Assembly: GCF_018137965.1 (NCBI RefSeq)
Contig: NZ_CP073100.1
Location: 1,860,001 to 1,924,000 of the forward strand
Source of the DNA: Luteolibacter ambystomatis
GTDB taxonomy: Bacteria; Verrucomicrobiota; Verrucomicrobiia; Verrucomicrobiales; Akkermansiaceae
Direction: 5' to 3'
Length of the DNA: 64,000 nucleotides
The notes beneath the pieces were generated by a model. The model did no database searches. It was not told where the DNA came from and saw only the letters and a list, made by a program, of their open reading frames with translations. The translations under genes and the position numbers were made by a program. Of this stretch, positions 51,796 through 63,175 are shown in pieces. How positions within the stretch are numbered: position 1 is the stretch's first letter; every line of letters begins with the position of its first letter.

Positions 51796-52617
51796 ATGAG
51801 CCGGCAGGTGTGGTGCAACGGGCGGATGATGTCCGCGGAGGAACTCCGGATATCCCCGTTCGACCGCGGCCTGACCGGGGGGCTCGGCCTGTTCGAAACC
51901 ATCCTCGCGATCGAGGGCCGCCCCGTTTTTCTGGAACGCCATCTCGCCCGCCACGCGGAAGGCTGTGCCCGGCTCGGCTGGGAAGCCCCTCAGGAGCCGG
52001 AAATCGCGGAGGCCATCCACACGATCCTTGCGGAAAACCAGCTCACCACCGGCCGCGCCCGCGTGCGCCTCTTCCAGACCGCCGGTGAAGGAAGACTGGA
52101 TGCCCTCCAGCGGGGGCCCGACGCGGCGGTCATTCTCACCGCCGCGCCGAATGCACCGGTGCCCGCGGCGGTTTCCGTCACCTTCTCGAAATGGCCGCGC
52201 AACGAGCGTTCCGCCCTCACTGGCCTGAAGTGCGCCTCCTATGCGGAAAACCTCCTCGCCCTCGCCGATGCCCGCCGACAGGGCTATGACGAAGCCTATT
52301 TCCTCAACACCCGCGGTGACGTCTGCGAGGCCACAACCGCGAATCTTTTCGTGGTGAAAGGCGGCCGGATCACCACTCCTCCACTGTCGAGTGGTTGCCT
52401 CCCGGGAATCACCCGCGGCTGGCTGCTGGAAACGGCCGCCGCCCTGGGGCTCTCCATCGCCGAGGAGCGCGTGACACGGAACGATCTGTTGGAGGCTGAC
52501 GAGGTCTTTCTCACCTCCGCCACACGCGGTCCGGTGGTGGTCTCCCGTTTGGATGGCCGCGAATATGCCCCTCCCGTGCTCACCCCCCGCTGTCGGGCGG
52601 CTTGGGAGCACGCCTGA
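51796..52617 (+). CDS. Class IV PLP aminotransferase / aminodeoxychorismate lyase-like
   Basis: The ATG at 51796 gives 273 residues. GGLGLFETILAIEGRPVFLE, the PLP lysine in LTGLKCASYAENLLALADAR, the EATTANLFVVKGG motif that binds the phosphate and GCLPGITRGWLLETA are the class IV hallmarks. ISPFDRGLTGGLGLFE and the short length favour 4-amino-4-deoxychorismate lyase (PabC, folate) over branched-chain aminotransferase, but D-alanine aminotransferase is not excluded. No folate genes lie beside it. It converges with the AraC gene with only 5 bp between. Confidence 0.85.
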   Translation: MSRQVWCNGRMMSAEELRISPFDRGLTGGLGLFETILAIEGRPVFLERHLARHAEGCARLGWEAPQEPEIAEAIHTILAENQLTTGRARVRLFQTAGEGRLDALQRGPDAAVILTAAPNAPVPAAVSVTFSKWPRNERSALTGLKCASYAENLLALADARRQGYDEAYFLNTRGDVCEATTANLFVVKGGRITTPPLSSGCLPGITRGWLLETAAALGLSIAEERVTRNDLLEADEVFLTSATRGPVVVSRLDGREYAPPVLTPRCRAAWEHA

Positions 52618-52622
52618 GCACC

Positions 52623-53537
52623 TTACTTTCTCTCCCCTCCGGATTCCCGGTAAACCTCCGGTGAGCCCCCGGTGCGCTTGTGGAAAACCAGCCGCATCTG
52701 TTCGTGGCTGTTGAATCCGGCACGACCCACGATCGTCTTCACCGGCAGATCCGTCTCCACCAGCAGCCACGCCGCACGCGTGAAGCGGCAATGCTGGATC
52801 TCCTCCAGCACGCCATGCCCGGTCACCGCACGAAACCGGCGCTCCAGGCTGCGGCGTCCCGTGCCCACCGCCTCCACCACGCCCGGCACATCCAGCATCC
52901 CGTGGCTGAAGTTCCAAATATGCTCGATCGCCGCATCCACCACCGCGTCTCCGGTCGTGCTCTTCCGAGCCGCATGCCCGCCCGCCTCCTCATCGACCAC
53001 GAAGTGGGACAGCAACCCCACCGCCTGCCATGAAAGCTGCAGCGAGTTCCGCGTCGGGTCCGCGTGTGCCTTCGTCACCAGTCTCTTGAACTCCTCCAAA
53101 AACAGATCCGCATGCTCGATCGCAGGATAGTTGTGATTCGCGCCAAAGGCCCCCTTCGCCAGCCATTCACCGGGCCTTCCACCATTGAAGTGGATCCACA
53201 TCAGGTCCCAACCCGTCTCCGCACAAGGCCGGTGGCGGTGCCATTCACCCGGAGCGATCAGAAAGACGCTGCCTTCCCCCAGCACCTTGTGCCGGGATTT
53301 GGTCTGGGACTCCCCCTTCCCCGCCATCACCACCGCCATGCAAAACTCCGGCAGCACGCGGCCTTCCTCCCACGAATAGTGGTAGAACAGAGGATGGTGA
53401 TCCTGCTTCGGATACGTCTCTCCGGGGAGCACCCGCTCCCAACCCACATGGGTCACATACAAGCCCCCGCTGAAAAGCTCCTCATGGACGGGTAACACAT
53501 GATGAAAGGGCTGGGGGAGACGCATTAGAAGGATCAT
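52623..53537 (-). CDS. AraC-family transcriptional regulator
   Basis: The 304-residue protein has an N-terminal cupin-like sensor (SVFLIAPGEWHRHRPCAETG, MWIHFNGG) and a C-terminal AraC double HTH (GVLEEIQHCRFTRAAWLLVE, KTIVGRAGFNSHEQMRLVFH, RTGGSPEVYR). Start at 53537 or the Met five residues on. It is divergent from the second TonB-like/PA14-like gene, 277 bp away, and may control it or the PSCyt cluster. The sensor resembles those for sugar ligands. Confidence 0.9.
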   Translation of the reverse strand: MILLMRLPQPFHHVLPVHEELFSGGLYVTHVGWERVLPGETYPKQDHHPLFYHYSWEEGRVLPEFCMAVVMAGKGESQTKSRHKVLGEGSVFLIAPGEWHRHRPCAETGWDLMWIHFNGGRPGEWLAKGAFGANHNYPAIEHADLFLEEFKRLVTKAHADPTRNSLQLSWQAVGLLSHFVVDEEAGGHAARKSTTGDAVVDAAIEHIWNFSHGMLDVPGVVEAVGTGRRSLERRFRAVTGHGVLEEIQHCRFTRAAWLLVETDLPVKTIVGRAGFNSHEQMRLVFHKRTGGSPEVYRESGGERK

Positions 53538-53814
53538 ACCTCGTAAGGCTCATCCCTTTTACATCAAAATTTTCACTTTCCAGGCCTCTGAAGCACGGTT
53601 TTTCGTCGCAATTCAAGGATAGAAACCATTTGCAGATAAATCCACATTTTCACACAGTATACCAAACCCGCCTCATTCGTTCCAGTTGGAGATACCACCT
53701 CAACCCAGAACCGATAAATACCCATATTTGACGTTCACGATTTATTCCATTCTTTTAATTTAAGCATGTTATCGTGGAATCGAATGAGCATTTTTGACAA
53801 GAACCCAACTTTCC
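53538..53814. other. AT-rich divergent promoter region
   Basis: A 277-bp gap with much higher A+T than its surroundings, between the AraC gene and the divergently transcribed PA14-like gene. TTGACG at about 53729 could be a -35-type element but no convincing -10 partner stands at the right distance. No gene seen. Confidence 0.5.
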
Positions 53815-55059
53815 ATGACACCGAGCCACCCCGATCCAGCGCTCCCGCCCGCGGTTCACGCCGTTGAGAGCAAGCCTTCCGTTTGGAAAAAACTCGGCGG
53901 CGGCTCCCTTTCGATCTCGCTGATGGTCCATGCCATCCTGCTTGCCATCGGCGTCTTCTGGATCTTCCAGATCATTCCGGAAAAGAAAGCCGACGTGGAC
54001 TTCATGCCAAAAGGCGGCGGTGGAGGCTCGCCGGGGGTGAAGGAGATCAGCAACAAGAAGCAGCGCGCCACGGTTTCGATGCCGAACGCCCCGCGCATGG
54101 CGGCGAAAGGTGCGACCAGCAACTTCACCTTGCCTGAACCGGATGCGGCCTCCGCGATGTCTTCCGTGGGCGCGCTCAGCAATGGCGGCTTGTCCGGCGG
54201 ACTGGGTGGCAGCGGCTCCGGTGGCGGACGCGGCGATGGCACCGGCAAGGGCTTCGGCAGCGGCAAGGGCCCGGGCCTTGGTGGAAACGGTCCCGGCTTC
54301 AATCCCTTCGGCATGCTGCCGGACCCGAACTCGCTGGGGCTGACCGGCACTTTCTATGACTTCAAGCGCAACAAGGATGGCAAGCCCACCGGGGTGCAGG
54401 CGCTTGATGCCGCCATGGCCGCGAAGATCATCAAGGATTTCGCCAAAGGCAGCACTTGGCGCGAACCGCGGAACATCCCCCACTACACCTCGCCGGTGAA
54501 TCTCAGCACCCGCGCCGCGTTCTTCCCAGGCGTGCCGGATACCGAAGCCGGAAAAGCTTTCAAGTCTCCCGAAACTGCTCCCGGCCTCTGGGTCGCCCAC
54601 TACACCGCGACTGTCGTCCCAAACACCAGTGGCATGATCCGCTTCGTCGGCTGGGGGGACAACTGCCTCGTCGTCGGCGTGAATGGCAACGTCCGTCTCG
54701 ATGCTTCGGACCACGGCTATACCGGCGAAAAGCGCGAAAGCCTCGGCAGCGCGAACCTCAAGGGCAAACCGGGCGCCGCCGTCTTCGCCGGCGAATGGTT
54801 CCAGATCCGCGCCGGACAGGCGATGACCGTGGACATCCTCATCGGAGATGAAGGCGGTATCTTCGCCGCCGGAGTGCTGGTGCAGAGCAAGGATCAGGAA
54901 TTGACCAAGGAAGCGAACGGAATGCCGAATCTCCCCATCTTCCGGACCACGGACTTCAACGAGGAAGAACAGAAATTCTTCAAGGACCAGTGGCCCTCCA
55001 ATGCCCTGAAAGGACCCAAGTTCGAAGTCAAAGGAGGCCAACTTCTCGGGGGCATCTGA
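53815..55059 (+). CDS. Membrane-anchored protein: TonB-like SxxxH helix, Gly-rich linker, PA14-like domain (paralog 2)
   Basis: From the ATG at 53815 the protein has 414 residues. It repeats paralog 1 (33308-34612) almost word for word in the N-terminal half: SVWKKLGGGSLSISLMVHAI with Ser35/His39 spaced SxxxH, DFMPKGGGGGSPGVKEISNK, AAKGATSNFTLPEPDAASAM and a Gly/Ser linker. The C-terminal half is diverged: GLWVAHYTATVVPNTSGMIR, FVGWGDNCLVVGVNGNVRLD, RAGQAMTVDILIGDEGGIFA, a PA14-like beta domain. It precedes the PSCyt lipoprotein by 222 bp on the same strand. An ATG at 53794 would add seven residues. Confidence 0.75.
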   Translation: MTPSHPDPALPPAVHAVESKPSVWKKLGGGSLSISLMVHAILLAIGVFWIFQIIPEKKADVDFMPKGGGGGSPGVKEISNKKQRATVSMPNAPRMAAKGATSNFTLPEPDAASAMSSVGALSNGGLSGGLGGSGSGGGRGDGTGKGFGSGKGPGLGGNGPGFNPFGMLPDPNSLGLTGTFYDFKRNKDGKPTGVQALDAAMAAKIIKDFAKGSTWREPRNIPHYTSPVNLSTRAAFFPGVPDTEAGKAFKSPETAPGLWVAHYTATVVPNTSGMIRFVGWGDNCLVVGVNGNVRLDASDHGYTGEKRESLGSANLKGKPGAAVFAGEWFQIRAGQAMTVDILIGDEGGIFAAGVLVQSKDQELTKEANGMPNLPIFRTTDFNEEEQKFFKDQWPSNALKGPKFEVKGGQLLGGI

Positions 55060-55281
55060 ACCTCCATCCATTCATCCAACGCCGTCCGCGTGGACAATAT
55101 TGTCCATGCCCGGAGATCTCATTCCACGCGACCGCAGGAAGGGCGGTTTCCGCGAATCTGCGGAAAATTTCCTGCGAACGAGACCACTGCGCCCATTGCT
55201 GAAAGCCCGGGCAAAACGCTCCGTATTTCGCCGAACCGGACACTTCCACAACCACCCACATTCCGGATGTCATTGCAGCCC

Positions 55282-58200
55282 ATGTCCATCTTCCCGTCCC
55301 TCCGCCGCTTGCGGCGATGTTCCGCCGTGCCCGCGATCTCTCTTGCCGTACTCGGAACACTCCTCACCAGTTGCAAGGAAGGCGGAAAGGCTTCGGTGAA
55401 AACCGGAGACAAGAGCACCGGTGGAGAAGCTCCGGCGGCTCCGCACGTCGTGCCGGTCTCAGCTCCGGCGGCTCCGCACGTCGTGCCGGTCTCACTGCCG
55501 AAGGAGATCACTTTCAACGAACACATCCAGCCGATCCTCTCGGAGTATTGCTACCATTGCCATGGTCCCGACTCCGGCACGCGCAAGCCGAAGGACGCAC
55601 CGCTGCGCCTGGATCGCGAGGCCGATGCCTTCGCCAAGCGCGAGAACGGACAACCGGTCATCATCAAGGGCGATCCCGCGGCCTCGCTGCTGGTGAAGCT
55701 CATCAAGTCCCATGACCCGAAGGAGGTCATGCCGCCACCGGAAGGCCACAAGGAACTCAAGCCGCAGGACATCGCGCTGCTTGAGGAATGGATCCGCCAG
55801 GGAGCGAAGTACGAGCCCCACTGGGCGTTCGCCGCGATCAAGCATCCCGAACCGCCCGCCGCCGGGGAAGGCTTCGCCACCAATCCCATCGACCGCTTCA
55901 TCGCGCAGAAACTGGAAGAAAACGGTCTCAAGCCGAATTCGCCGGAAGATCCGCGCCGCTTCTACCGCCGCCTCGCTTTCGATCTCACCGGCCTACCTCC
56001 ATCCACCGCGGACACGGATGCCTTCGTGAAACGTTCGGCGGAAGATCCGAAGAAGGCCGTGGAGGAAGCGGCGGACAAACTGCTGGCCACTCCATCCAGC
56101 GCGGAGCACTTCACCCGCCAATGGCTTGATGCCGCGCGCTACGCGGACACCCATGGCATCCACATCGACAACTACCGCGCCATCTGGCCCTACCGTGACT
56201 GGGTGATCGGCGCCTTCCAGGCAAACATGCCATGGGACCAGTTCACCATCGAGCAGATCGCCGGAGACCTGTTACCCACCCCGACCCTCGACCAGCAAGT
56301 GGCCACTGGTTTCAACCGTTGTCTCGCCACCACCGGCGAGGGTGGAGCGATCGGAGAGGAGTACAACGCGATCTACGCCAAGGATCGTACTGAGACGACC
56401 TCGGCGGTGTGGCTTGGTCTCACCACCGGTTGTGCCGCGTGCCACGATCACAAGTTCGACCCGGTTTCGACCAAGGAGTTCTACTCCATGACGGCGTTCT
56501 TCCGGAACAGCACCATGTCCGCGCTGGACGGCAACAACGCCGAGCACCCGCCGAACGTGTTCGTGCCGCTCATGAGCGACCGCGCCCGCTGGGGTGAACT
56601 GGCGACCGCCATCACGGACACCAACAAGCAGATCGCGGAGCGGGAAAAGACCGCCCAGCCGGATTTCCAGAAGTGGGTTTCGAATCCCGTCATCACCGAA
56701 TCGAAAGCCATCGATTCCACCCTGGTGCTCCACCTTCCCCTCAATGAAAACGAGGGAGGTATCAAGGGCATCGTGGATGGCCAGGCCCGCGAGTGGCCGG
56801 ACCAGCCAAACCGCATCGATGGTCCGCTCGGCAAGGCTCCGGTCGTCAGCGACAAGCCCATCGAGATCGGCGATCTCGCTTCCTTCTCGCGCGGGGACCG
56901 TGTGACTTACGGCGGCTTCGTCCGCATCGAGGGCACACCCACCGGCGCGGTCGTGGCCCGGATGAATCCCGCCCAATCGTTCCGCGGCTGGGACATCTAC
57001 CTCCAGAGCGGAAAGCCCGCCACCCACGTCATCGATACCTGGGACAAGGCGGCGAACAAGCTCACGGCGAATGATCCGCTTTCCCCCGGCGTGTGGCACC
57101 ACGTGATGATGACCTACGATGGCACCCGCCCGGGCCACCAGACCTGCGCGATCTATGTGGACGGGAAAAAGCAGAACGGCTCCCTGTCTCCAAGCTCCGT
57201 CGGCGGCACCATCGAAACCCCGGTTCCGTTCCGTCTCGGCTCGCGTGCCAACAACGACTCGAAGCTCAACGGCCCGGTCGCCCTCCAGGACTTCCGTTTC
57301 TACCGCCGCCTGCTCGCACCGGAGGAGATCAAGGACATCGCGGACAACAGCATGCTGCGCAGCCTTGCCGCCATCCCGGCCGGCCAGCGCACCAAGGTCC
57401 AGAACGACCAGCTCTTCCGCCACTTCATCAGCAACGTCGATGTCCGCTCGCGTGAACTGCGGACATCGCTCGACGCGCTCAAAACAGAGCAGACCACCTT
57501 GCGCGCACGCGGCTCGGTCAGTCTGGTCATGGATGAGAAGAAGGACTCCGCGCCCTTCGCGCATGTCCTCGCCCGTGGCGTCTATTCCGACAAGGGCGAG
57601 AAGGTGGCACCCGATGTTCCCGCCGCGCTGCCGCCGCTGCCCGCCAATGCTCCGCGCAACCGCCTCGGCCTGGCCCAATGGCTCGTTGATCCCGCCAATC
57701 CCCTGCCCGCCCGTGTGACGATGAACCGCGCTTGGTACTACTTCTTTGGTACTGGCATCGTCGAAACCACCGAGGACTTCGGCATCATGGGCGCGCGCCC
57801 GAGTCACCCGCAGCTTCTCGACTGGCTCGCCACCGAGTTCATCACGTCGAAGTGGGACTACCGCCACATGGTGAAGCTCTTCGTCACCTCCGCCACCTAC
57901 CGCCAGTCCGGAAACGTGACTCCGGAGAAGCTGGAGAAGGACCCGCTCAACCGCCTGCTCTCGCGCGGCCCGCGCGTGCGCCTCGATGCCGAGCAACTCC
58001 GTGACATGGCCCTCGCCTCCTCCGACCTGCTGGTGGACAAGGTCGGCGGCCCCTCCGTGAAGCCCTACCAGCCGGAGGGCATCTGGGAAGCGGTGGCGAT
58101 GAAGGAATCCAATACCAAGAACTACAAGCAGGATTCCGGTGAAGCCCTCTACCGCCGCTCGCTCTACACCTTCTGGAAGCGCAGCGCCGCACCTCCCAGC

Positions 58201-58602
58201 ATGGAACTCTTCAATGCCCCGAGCCGCGAGGTCTTCTGCGTCCGCCGCGAGCGCACCAACACGCCCCTTCAAGCTCTGGTGATGCTCAATGATCCGCAGT
58301 TCGTGGAGGCCGCCAAGATGCTCGCCGCCCACGCGCTGGAGAAGGGCTCCACCTTCGATGCCCGTCTTGATTTCATCACCAGCCGTCTGATCGACCGCCC
58401 GCTGAAGGCCGAAGAACGCAAGGTGGTGAAGACGACCTTCGACCGCTTGTTCGCCAACTACACCTCCAAGCCGGACGAGGCGAAGCAACTGCTCGCCACC
58501 GGTGCCACCGCCGCACCCGCGCAACTCCCCGCTCCGGAACTCGCCGCCTGGACCGTCGTCTCCAGCCAGCTCATGAACCTCGACGAAACCGTCACCCGAT
58601 GA
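55282..58602 (+). CDS. PSCyt/DUF1549-DUF1553 lipoprotein with LamG insert (pair 1)
   Basis: The ATG at 55282 places a signal peptide with lipobox LGTLLTSC (Cys31); a longer start is less sensible. Order: planctomycete cytochrome c domain with CYHCH at 90-94 and [23 protein letters not shown]1549 ([59 protein letters not shown]), a LamG/concanavalin-like insert (about 470-685, [20 protein letters not shown]), and DUF1553 ([40 protein letters not shown]). 1106 residues. Role unknown; these proteins are heme-bearing periplasmic lipoproteins of PVC bacteria. Overlaps the DUF1501 gene by ATGA. Confidence 0.9.
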   Translation: MSIFPSLRRLRRCSAVPAISLAVLGTLLTSCKEGGKASVKTGDKSTGGEAPAAPHVVPVSAPAAPHVVPVSLPKEITFNEHIQPILSEYCYHCHGPDSGTRKPKDAPLRLDREADAFAKRENGQPVIIKGDPAASLLVKLIKSHDPKEVMPPPEGHKELKPQDIALLEEWIRQGAKYEPHWAFAAIKHPEPPAAGEGFATNPIDRFIAQKLEENGLKPNSPEDPRRFYRRLAFDLTGLPPSTADTDAFVKRSAEDPKKAVEEAADKLLATPSSAEHFTRQWLDAARYADTHGIHIDNYRAIWPYRDWVIGAFQANMPWDQFTIEQIAGDLLPTPTLDQQVATGFNRCLATTGEGGAIGEEYNAIYAKDRTETTSAVWLGLTTGCAACHDHKFDPVSTKEFYSMTAFFRNSTMSALDGNNAEHPPNVFVPLMSDRARWGELATAITDTNKQIAEREKTAQPDFQKWVSNPVITESKAIDSTLVLHLPLNENEGGIKGIVDGQAREWPDQPNRIDGPLGKAPVVSDKPIEIGDLASFSRGDRVTYGGFVRIEGTPTGAVVARMNPAQSFRGWDIYLQSGKPATHVIDTWDKAANKLTANDPLSPGVWHHVMMTYDGTRPGHQTCAIYVDGKKQNGSLSPSSVGGTIETPVPFRLGSRANNDSKLNGPVALQDFRFYRRLLAPEEIKDIADNSMLRSLAAIPAGQRTKVQNDQLFRHFISNVDVRSRELRTSLDALKTEQTTLRARGSVSLVMDEKKDSAPFAHVLARGVYSDKGEKVAPDVPAALPPLPANAPRNRLGLAQWLVDPANPLPARVTMNRAWYYFFGTGIVETTEDFGIMGARPSHPQLLDWLATEFITSKWDYRHMVKLFVTSATYRQSGNVTPEKLEKDPLNRLLSRGPRVRLDAEQLRDMALASSDLLVDKVGGPSVKPYQPEGIWEAVAMKESNTKNYKQDSGEALYRRSLYTFWKRSAAPPSMELFNAPSREVFCVRRERTNTPLQALVMLNDPQFVEAAKMLAAHALEKGSTFDARLDFITSRLIDRPLKAEERKVVKTTFDRLFANYTSKPDEAKQLLATGATAAPAQLPAPELAAWTVVSSQLMNLDETVTR
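55429..55494 (+). repeat. Exact 33-bp tandem duplication inside the PSCyt lipoprotein gene
   Basis: Two identical 33-bp units (55429-55461, 55462-55494) encode [11 protein letters not shown] twice, in frame, in the linker between lipid anchor and cytochrome domain. Perfect identity suggests a recent slippage event. Confidence 0.9.
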
Positions 58603-60062
58603 ATCCGATCGAAACCTACAACAACGCGCTGACCCGCCGCCAGTTCTTCCGCAGCTCCGGCAGTGGTCTCGGCGTCGCGGCGCTGGCCGCCCTGATGGGC
58701 CGCACCGCTTCCGGCGTGGTCGCGGACTCCGCCGGATTCCTCGCCGGGCTGCCGCAGATCGCGCCGAAAGCGAAGCGGGTGATCTACATCTCGCTCATCG
58801 GCGCGCCTTCGCAGCTCGATACCTTCGACTACAAGCCCGCCCTTCAGAAGCGCTTCAAGGAAGACCTCAACGAGTGGCTGAAGTCGCAAGGCCAGCGCCT
58901 CACCGGCATGACCTCCGGCCAGAAGGCGTTCCCGCTCGCGCCCTCGATCTTCAAGTTCGCCCAGCACGGCCAGTCCGGCGCATGGGTCAGCGAGTTGCTG
59001 CCGTGGACCGCGAAGATGGTGGATGACCTTTGCATCATCAAATCGATGCATACCGATGCCATCAACCACGAACCCGCCAACCAGCTCATCTGCACCGGCT
59101 CGATGCAATCGGGCAAGCCATCGATGGGTTCGTGGATGTCCTATGGCCTTGGCTCGATGAACCAGGACCTGCCCTCCTTCGTCGTCCTCCACGCCACCCA
59201 TTCCTCGCCCTACTCGAATGTCCAGGCCATCTCCTCGCGCCTGTGGGGCTCCGGCTACCTGCCCGGAAAATATGCCGGCGTGGCGCTGCGTTCGCTCGGT
59301 GATCCGGTGCTCTTCCTGAAGGACACGCCAGGCGTCTCGCGCGAGGTCCGCCGCGACATGCTCGACGGCCTCAATGATCTCAACCGGAAATCGTACGAAG
59401 CCGTCGGCGACCCGGAGACCCAGACCCGCATCCAGCAGTATGAGATGGCCTTCCGCATGCAGGCGTCCGTGCCTGAGCTCGCGGACATGTCCGGAGAGTC
59501 CGAGAAGGTTCACGCGCTCTATGGCCCGGAAAGCAAGGTCCGCGGCACCTTCGCCAACTCCGCGCTGATGGCGCGCCGCCTCATGGAGCGCGGCGTGCGC
59601 TTCGTGCAGATCTTCCACCGCGGCTGGGACCAGCACGGCGACCTGCCGCGCGATCTCGCCTCGCAGTGCAAGGACGTGGACCAGGGCTGCTACGGCCTGA
59701 TCCAGGACCTCAAGCAGCGCGGCATGCTGGAGGATACTCTGGTCGTCTTCGGCGGCGAGTTCGGCCGCACGATCTACTGCCAGGGCACGCTCACCGAAAC
59801 CACCTACGGCCGCGACCACCACCCGCGTTGCTTCAGCCTCTGGATGGCGGGCGGCGGCATCAAGAGCGGACAGGTCTATGGCGAGACGGATGAGATGTCC
59901 TACAACATCGTGAAGGATCCCGTGCATGTCCGCGACCTGCACGCCACCATCCTTCATACCCTCGGCCTCAATCACGAGCGCCTGACCTACAAGTTCCAGG
60001 GACTCGACCAAAAGCTCACCGGCACCGAACCGGCGAAGGTGGTGAAGGAATTGCTCGTGTAA
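58599..60062 (+). CDS. DUF1501 protein, Tat-type signal (pair 1)
   Basis: The 487-residue protein has a twin-arginine signal ([20 protein letters not shown]). DUF1501 segments: [115 protein letters not shown] and [20 protein letters not shown]. The fold is alkaline-phosphatase/sulfatase-like, with D..H and H..H metal ligands. It starts inside the stop of the PSCyt gene (ATGA), so translation is coupled. Substrate unknown. Confidence 0.92.
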   Translation: MNPIETYNNALTRRQFFRSSGSGLGVAALAALMGRTASGVVADSAGFLAGLPQIAPKAKRVIYISLIGAPSQLDTFDYKPALQKRFKEDLNEWLKSQGQRLTGMTSGQKAFPLAPSIFKFAQHGQSGAWVSELLPWTAKMVDDLCIIKSMHTDAINHEPANQLICTGSMQSGKPSMGSWMSYGLGSMNQDLPSFVVLHATHSSPYSNVQAISSRLWGSGYLPGKYAGVALRSLGDPVLFLKDTPGVSREVRRDMLDGLNDLNRKSYEAVGDPETQTRIQQYEMAFRMQASVPELADMSGESEKVHALYGPESKVRGTFANSALMARRLMERGVRFVQIFHRGWDQHGDLPRDLASQCKDVDQGCYGLIQDLKQRGMLEDTLVVFGGEFGRTIYCQGTLTETTYGRDHHPRCFSLWMAGGGIKSGQVYGETDEMSYNIVKDPVHVRDLHATILHTLGLNHERLTYKFQGLDQKLTGTEPAKVVKELLV

Positions 60063-60084
60063 GCCCGCATCGCGAGGAGGAGCA

Positions 60085-60858
60085 TCAGGATTTCCGTCCC
60101 TTTCCCGCATGACCGGGAGAGGCCTGATGTTCCTTGCGAAAGCGGGAGGGAGTGACACCTTTCTCCTTCACGAAAGCCTTCGTGAAATGGGCGTGATCAT
60201 AGAATCCGCATTGCTGGGCGATTGAGGCCACGGTTTCACCGGTTTCCACCAGCAGACGGCAGGCGCTTTCGACGCGGATACACAGAAGGTATTGACGCGG
60301 GCTGGTGGCGAATGCCTTGCGGAACAGCCTCTCGAACTGGCTGCCCGAGAGGCCGGCTCGTTTCGCAAGATCGGAAATCGTGAGCGGTTCAGCATGGTGG
60401 CAGTGGAGCAAATCCACGGCGGCGGCCAGCTTCTTGATGACCGTGTCCGCACAGCGCAGGTGCTCGACCCGGCGGGAGAAACCAGCGACGCCGATGATGC
60501 GTCCGCTGCGGTCTCTCACCGGGATCTTGTTGGTGACCACCAGCCGGGGTGAGCCCTTGTTTTCAGGCGCGGGCTCGATCCGGTTCAGAATGGGCATTCC
60601 GGATTCCATCACCGCACGATCATCGGCCATGTACTCGTCGGCATTGCTCCGGGGGAAGAAATCCCGGTCGGTGCATCCGAAGGCATCGCGCTCGGATGCG
60701 ACACCGCAGAACTCGCAACCCATCCTGTTCAAAGCGACGAAGCGCCCCTTGGTGTCCTTCATGAAAAACGAGATGTCCGGCATCAGATCGTAGAGGGATT
60801 GGAGTTCCCCCGGCGCGAGCTCGCGAAGGAAATCTTGTTTCGGATTCACCGTTTTCAT
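60085..60858 (-). CDS. PAS-AraC transcriptional regulator
   Basis: The 257-residue protein joins an N-terminal PAS domain (about 18-130: LYDLMPDISFFMKDTKGRFV, RIIGVAGFSR) to an AraC HTH pair (about 150-240: ISDLAKRAGLSGSQFERLFR, SIAQQCGFYDHAHFTKAFVK). The PAS domain has Cys48-x2-Cys51 and Cys62. It diverges from the second PSCyt gene, with start codons 72 bp apart, and lies in the gap between the two PSCyt/DUF1501 pairs, so it likely regulates them. Confidence 0.92.
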   Translation of the reverse strand: MKTVNPKQDFLRELAPGELQSLYDLMPDISFFMKDTKGRFVALNRMGCEFCGVASERDAFGCTDRDFFPRSNADEYMADDRAVMESGMPILNRIEPAPENKGSPRLVVTNKIPVRDRSGRIIGVAGFSRRVEHLRCADTVIKKLAAAVDLLHCHHAEPLTISDLAKRAGLSGSQFERLFRKAFATSPRQYLLCIRVESACRLLVETGETVASIAQQCGFYDHAHFTKAFVKEKGVTPSRFRKEHQASPGHAGKGRKS

Positions 60859-60930
60859 GCAGCGTTTTTACAAATATTTGCAGATTGCGTCCAAGACTTT
60901 CACACCCAAAGCAGGGCACGGTCCTTACCG

Positions 60931-63174
60931 ATGAAGTTTGTCTGGATGAGCATGATGGCGATCGGTTTGCAGGCTGGGATGCAGGTCCTTGCGGCGGACA
61001 CGCCCTTGTTCAACCGGGACATTCGTCCGATCCTCTCGGAGAAATGCTATTCGTGCCACGGGTTCGACCCGAAGCACCGCAAAGCGGATTTCAGGCTCGA
61101 TACACCCGAAGGTGCCTGCGCCACCACGGACAGCAAATTGCCCGGCATCAAACCCGGCTCCACCAGCGGCAGTGAAGTCTGGCAGCGCATCCTGGCAACC
61201 GACCCGGATGAGGTCATGCCTCCTCCGGAATCCCACAAGACACTTTCTCCGGACGAGAAGGAACTCATCCGCAAATGGATCGAAGCCGGTGCCCGCTATG
61301 AAAAGCACTGGGCCTTCGAGGCTCCCGTACGGCCTGCGGTACCGCAACCTTCCGTGAATCCGATCGACGCGTTCCTCGGTGAACGCCTGCTCCGCACCGG
61401 CTTGAAGCCCTCCGCCGAAGCGGACAAGGAGACGTTGCTGCGCCGGGTCACGCTGGACCTAACAGGATTGCCACCGACGATCAAAGAGCTGGATGACTTC
61501 ATCGCCGATCAGGACCCGGATGCCTATGACCGCGTGGTCGCACGATTGCTGGAATCGCCCCACTATGGCGAGCGGATGGCCACCCAGTGGCTGGATCTCG
61601 CGCGCTATGGCGACACCAATGGGTATCTCCACGATTTGCTTCGCACCGGCTGGCCATGGCGGGACTGGGTCATCCAGGCTTTCAACGCGAACATGTCTTA
61701 CGATCGCTTCGTGATCGAGCAACTCGCGGGCGACATGCTGCCGGAGGCCACTCCGGAACAGATCCTCGCGACCAGTTTCAACCGGAACCATCTGATCACC
61801 GCGGAGGGCGGCACGATTGCCGCCGAGTATCTGAATGAATATGCGGCGGACCGCGCCCAGACCGTTGGCACGGCTTTCCTGGGTCTCACGCTCAACTGCT
61901 GCCGCTGCCACGATCACAAGTTCGATCCCATCAAGCAGGAGGACTTCTACAGCCTTCAATCCTACTTCAATTCCATCACCGAGAAACACGTCGAAAACGA
62001 CAAGTCCGCGGCGTATCCTCCGCTGATCGAAATCGCCTCTCCTCTCGTTCCGCAGGGACCGAAGGTGAAGGTGATGGTCATGCAGGAGGCGGCCACGCCC
62101 ACTCCGACGTTCGTGCTGACGCGCGGGCAGTATGACCAGCCGGACAAGAGCCACCCGGTGGTCAGGCGCCCGCCTCCGGTGCTCGGTGAATCTCTCCCCG
62201 ATGCTCCCGCAAACCGGCTGGGACTGGCACGCTGGCTGGTGTCGCAGCGCAATCCCCTGCTCGCACGGGTGACTGTCAACCGCTTGTGGCAACAGTTCTT
62301 CACCACCGGCATTGTGAAGTCGGCGGATGACTTCGGCATGCAGGGCGAATATCCCGTGCATCCGGAGTTGCTGGATTGGCTGGCAGTGGAGTTCCGGGAT
62401 GGCAGTGCCTCCGCGAGGCCCTGGGATGTGCGGCACATGGTGAGGTTGATCGTGACCAGTGCCGCCTACCGCCGTTCATCCGTCATCCGTCCTGAAGTGA
62501 CCGCCAAGGATCCCGATGGCAGGCTGCTCGCAAGTTTTCCACGGCGCCGGCTCACTGCGGAAGAACTGCGGGATCAGGCGCTCTCGGCCTCGGGTCTCTT
62601 ATCGGAGGATATGGGTGGCGCTCCGGTCTTTCCCTATCAGCCATCGGGCTTGTGGGAAGAACGCTCGAATGAAGGCAGCAACACCAAGGCCTACAAACAG
62701 AGCCTGGGCGGCGCCCTCCATCGTCGCAGCCTCTACACCTTCTGGAAACGGACCTCTCCGCCTCCCTTCATGATCCTCTTTGATGCCCCCGACCGCACCT
62801 CCTGCTCGGTCCGTAGAATGCCGACCAATACGCCGCTGCAGGCCTTGGCCACGCTCAACGACGAACAGATTCTCGAATGCGCGAAGCAACTCGCGGAGCG
62901 GATGCTCAAGACCTCCATCCCGACCCGCGGGCGGCTCGTTCTGCTCTTTCGCACCGTCACCGCAAGGTCTCCTTCCGATGCCGATATACGCACGCTGGCG
63001 GATGGCTTGGATGCACTCCAAGCACGCTACCGTGCCACCCCTGCCGATGCCGCCGCCTTGTTGCAGCAGGGTACCACGGCCGTCGATGCCAGCCTCAACC
63101 CATCGGAACTCGCGGCCTGGATGCTCATCGCCAGCACCGTTCTCAATCTCGATCAAACCCTCGTCCGCGACTGA
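60931..63174 (+). CDS. PSCyt/DUF1549-DUF1553 protein (pair 2)
   Basis: From the ATG at 60931 the protein has 747 residues with a signal peptide ([20 protein letters not shown]). Order: cytochrome c-type domain with CYSCH at 39-43 and [22 protein letters not shown]1549 ([59 protein letters not shown]) and DUF1553 ([40 protein letters not shown]). It lacks both the lipobox and the LamG insert of pair 1, so it is about 360 residues shorter. Co-transcribed with the next DUF1501 gene. Confidence 0.9.
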   Translation: MKFVWMSMMAIGLQAGMQVLAADTPLFNRDIRPILSEKCYSCHGFDPKHRKADFRLDTPEGACATTDSKLPGIKPGSTSGSEVWQRILATDPDEVMPPPESHKTLSPDEKELIRKWIEAGARYEKHWAFEAPVRPAVPQPSVNPIDAFLGERLLRTGLKPSAEADKETLLRRVTLDLTGLPPTIKELDDFIADQDPDAYDRVVARLLESPHYGERMATQWLDLARYGDTNGYLHDLLRTGWPWRDWVIQAFNANMSYDRFVIEQLAGDMLPEATPEQILATSFNRNHLITAEGGTIAAEYLNEYAADRAQTVGTAFLGLTLNCCRCHDHKFDPIKQEDFYSLQSYFNSITEKHVENDKSAAYPPLIEIASPLVPQGPKVKVMVMQEAATPTPTFVLTRGQYDQPDKSHPVVRRPPPVLGESLPDAPANRLGLARWLVSQRNPLLARVTVNRLWQQFFTTGIVKSADDFGMQGEYPVHPELLDWLAVEFRDGSASARPWDVRHMVRLIVTSAAYRRSSVIRPEVTAKDPDGRLLASFPRRRLTAEELRDQALSASGLLSEDMGGAPVFPYQPSGLWEERSNEGSNTKAYKQSLGGALHRRSLYTFWKRTSPPPFMILFDAPDRTSCSVRRMPTNTPLQALATLNDEQILECAKQLAERMLKTSIPTRGRLVLLFRTVTARSPSDADIRTLADGLDALQARYRATPADAAALLQQGTTAVDASLNPSELAAWMLIASTVLNLDQTLVRD

Positions 63175-63175
63175 A

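Noticed and set aside
56272-58524. A 750-codon minus-strand open frame opposite the PSCyt lipoprotein
   Set aside because: Antisense shadow; the sense strand has clear DUF1549/DUF1553 motifs.
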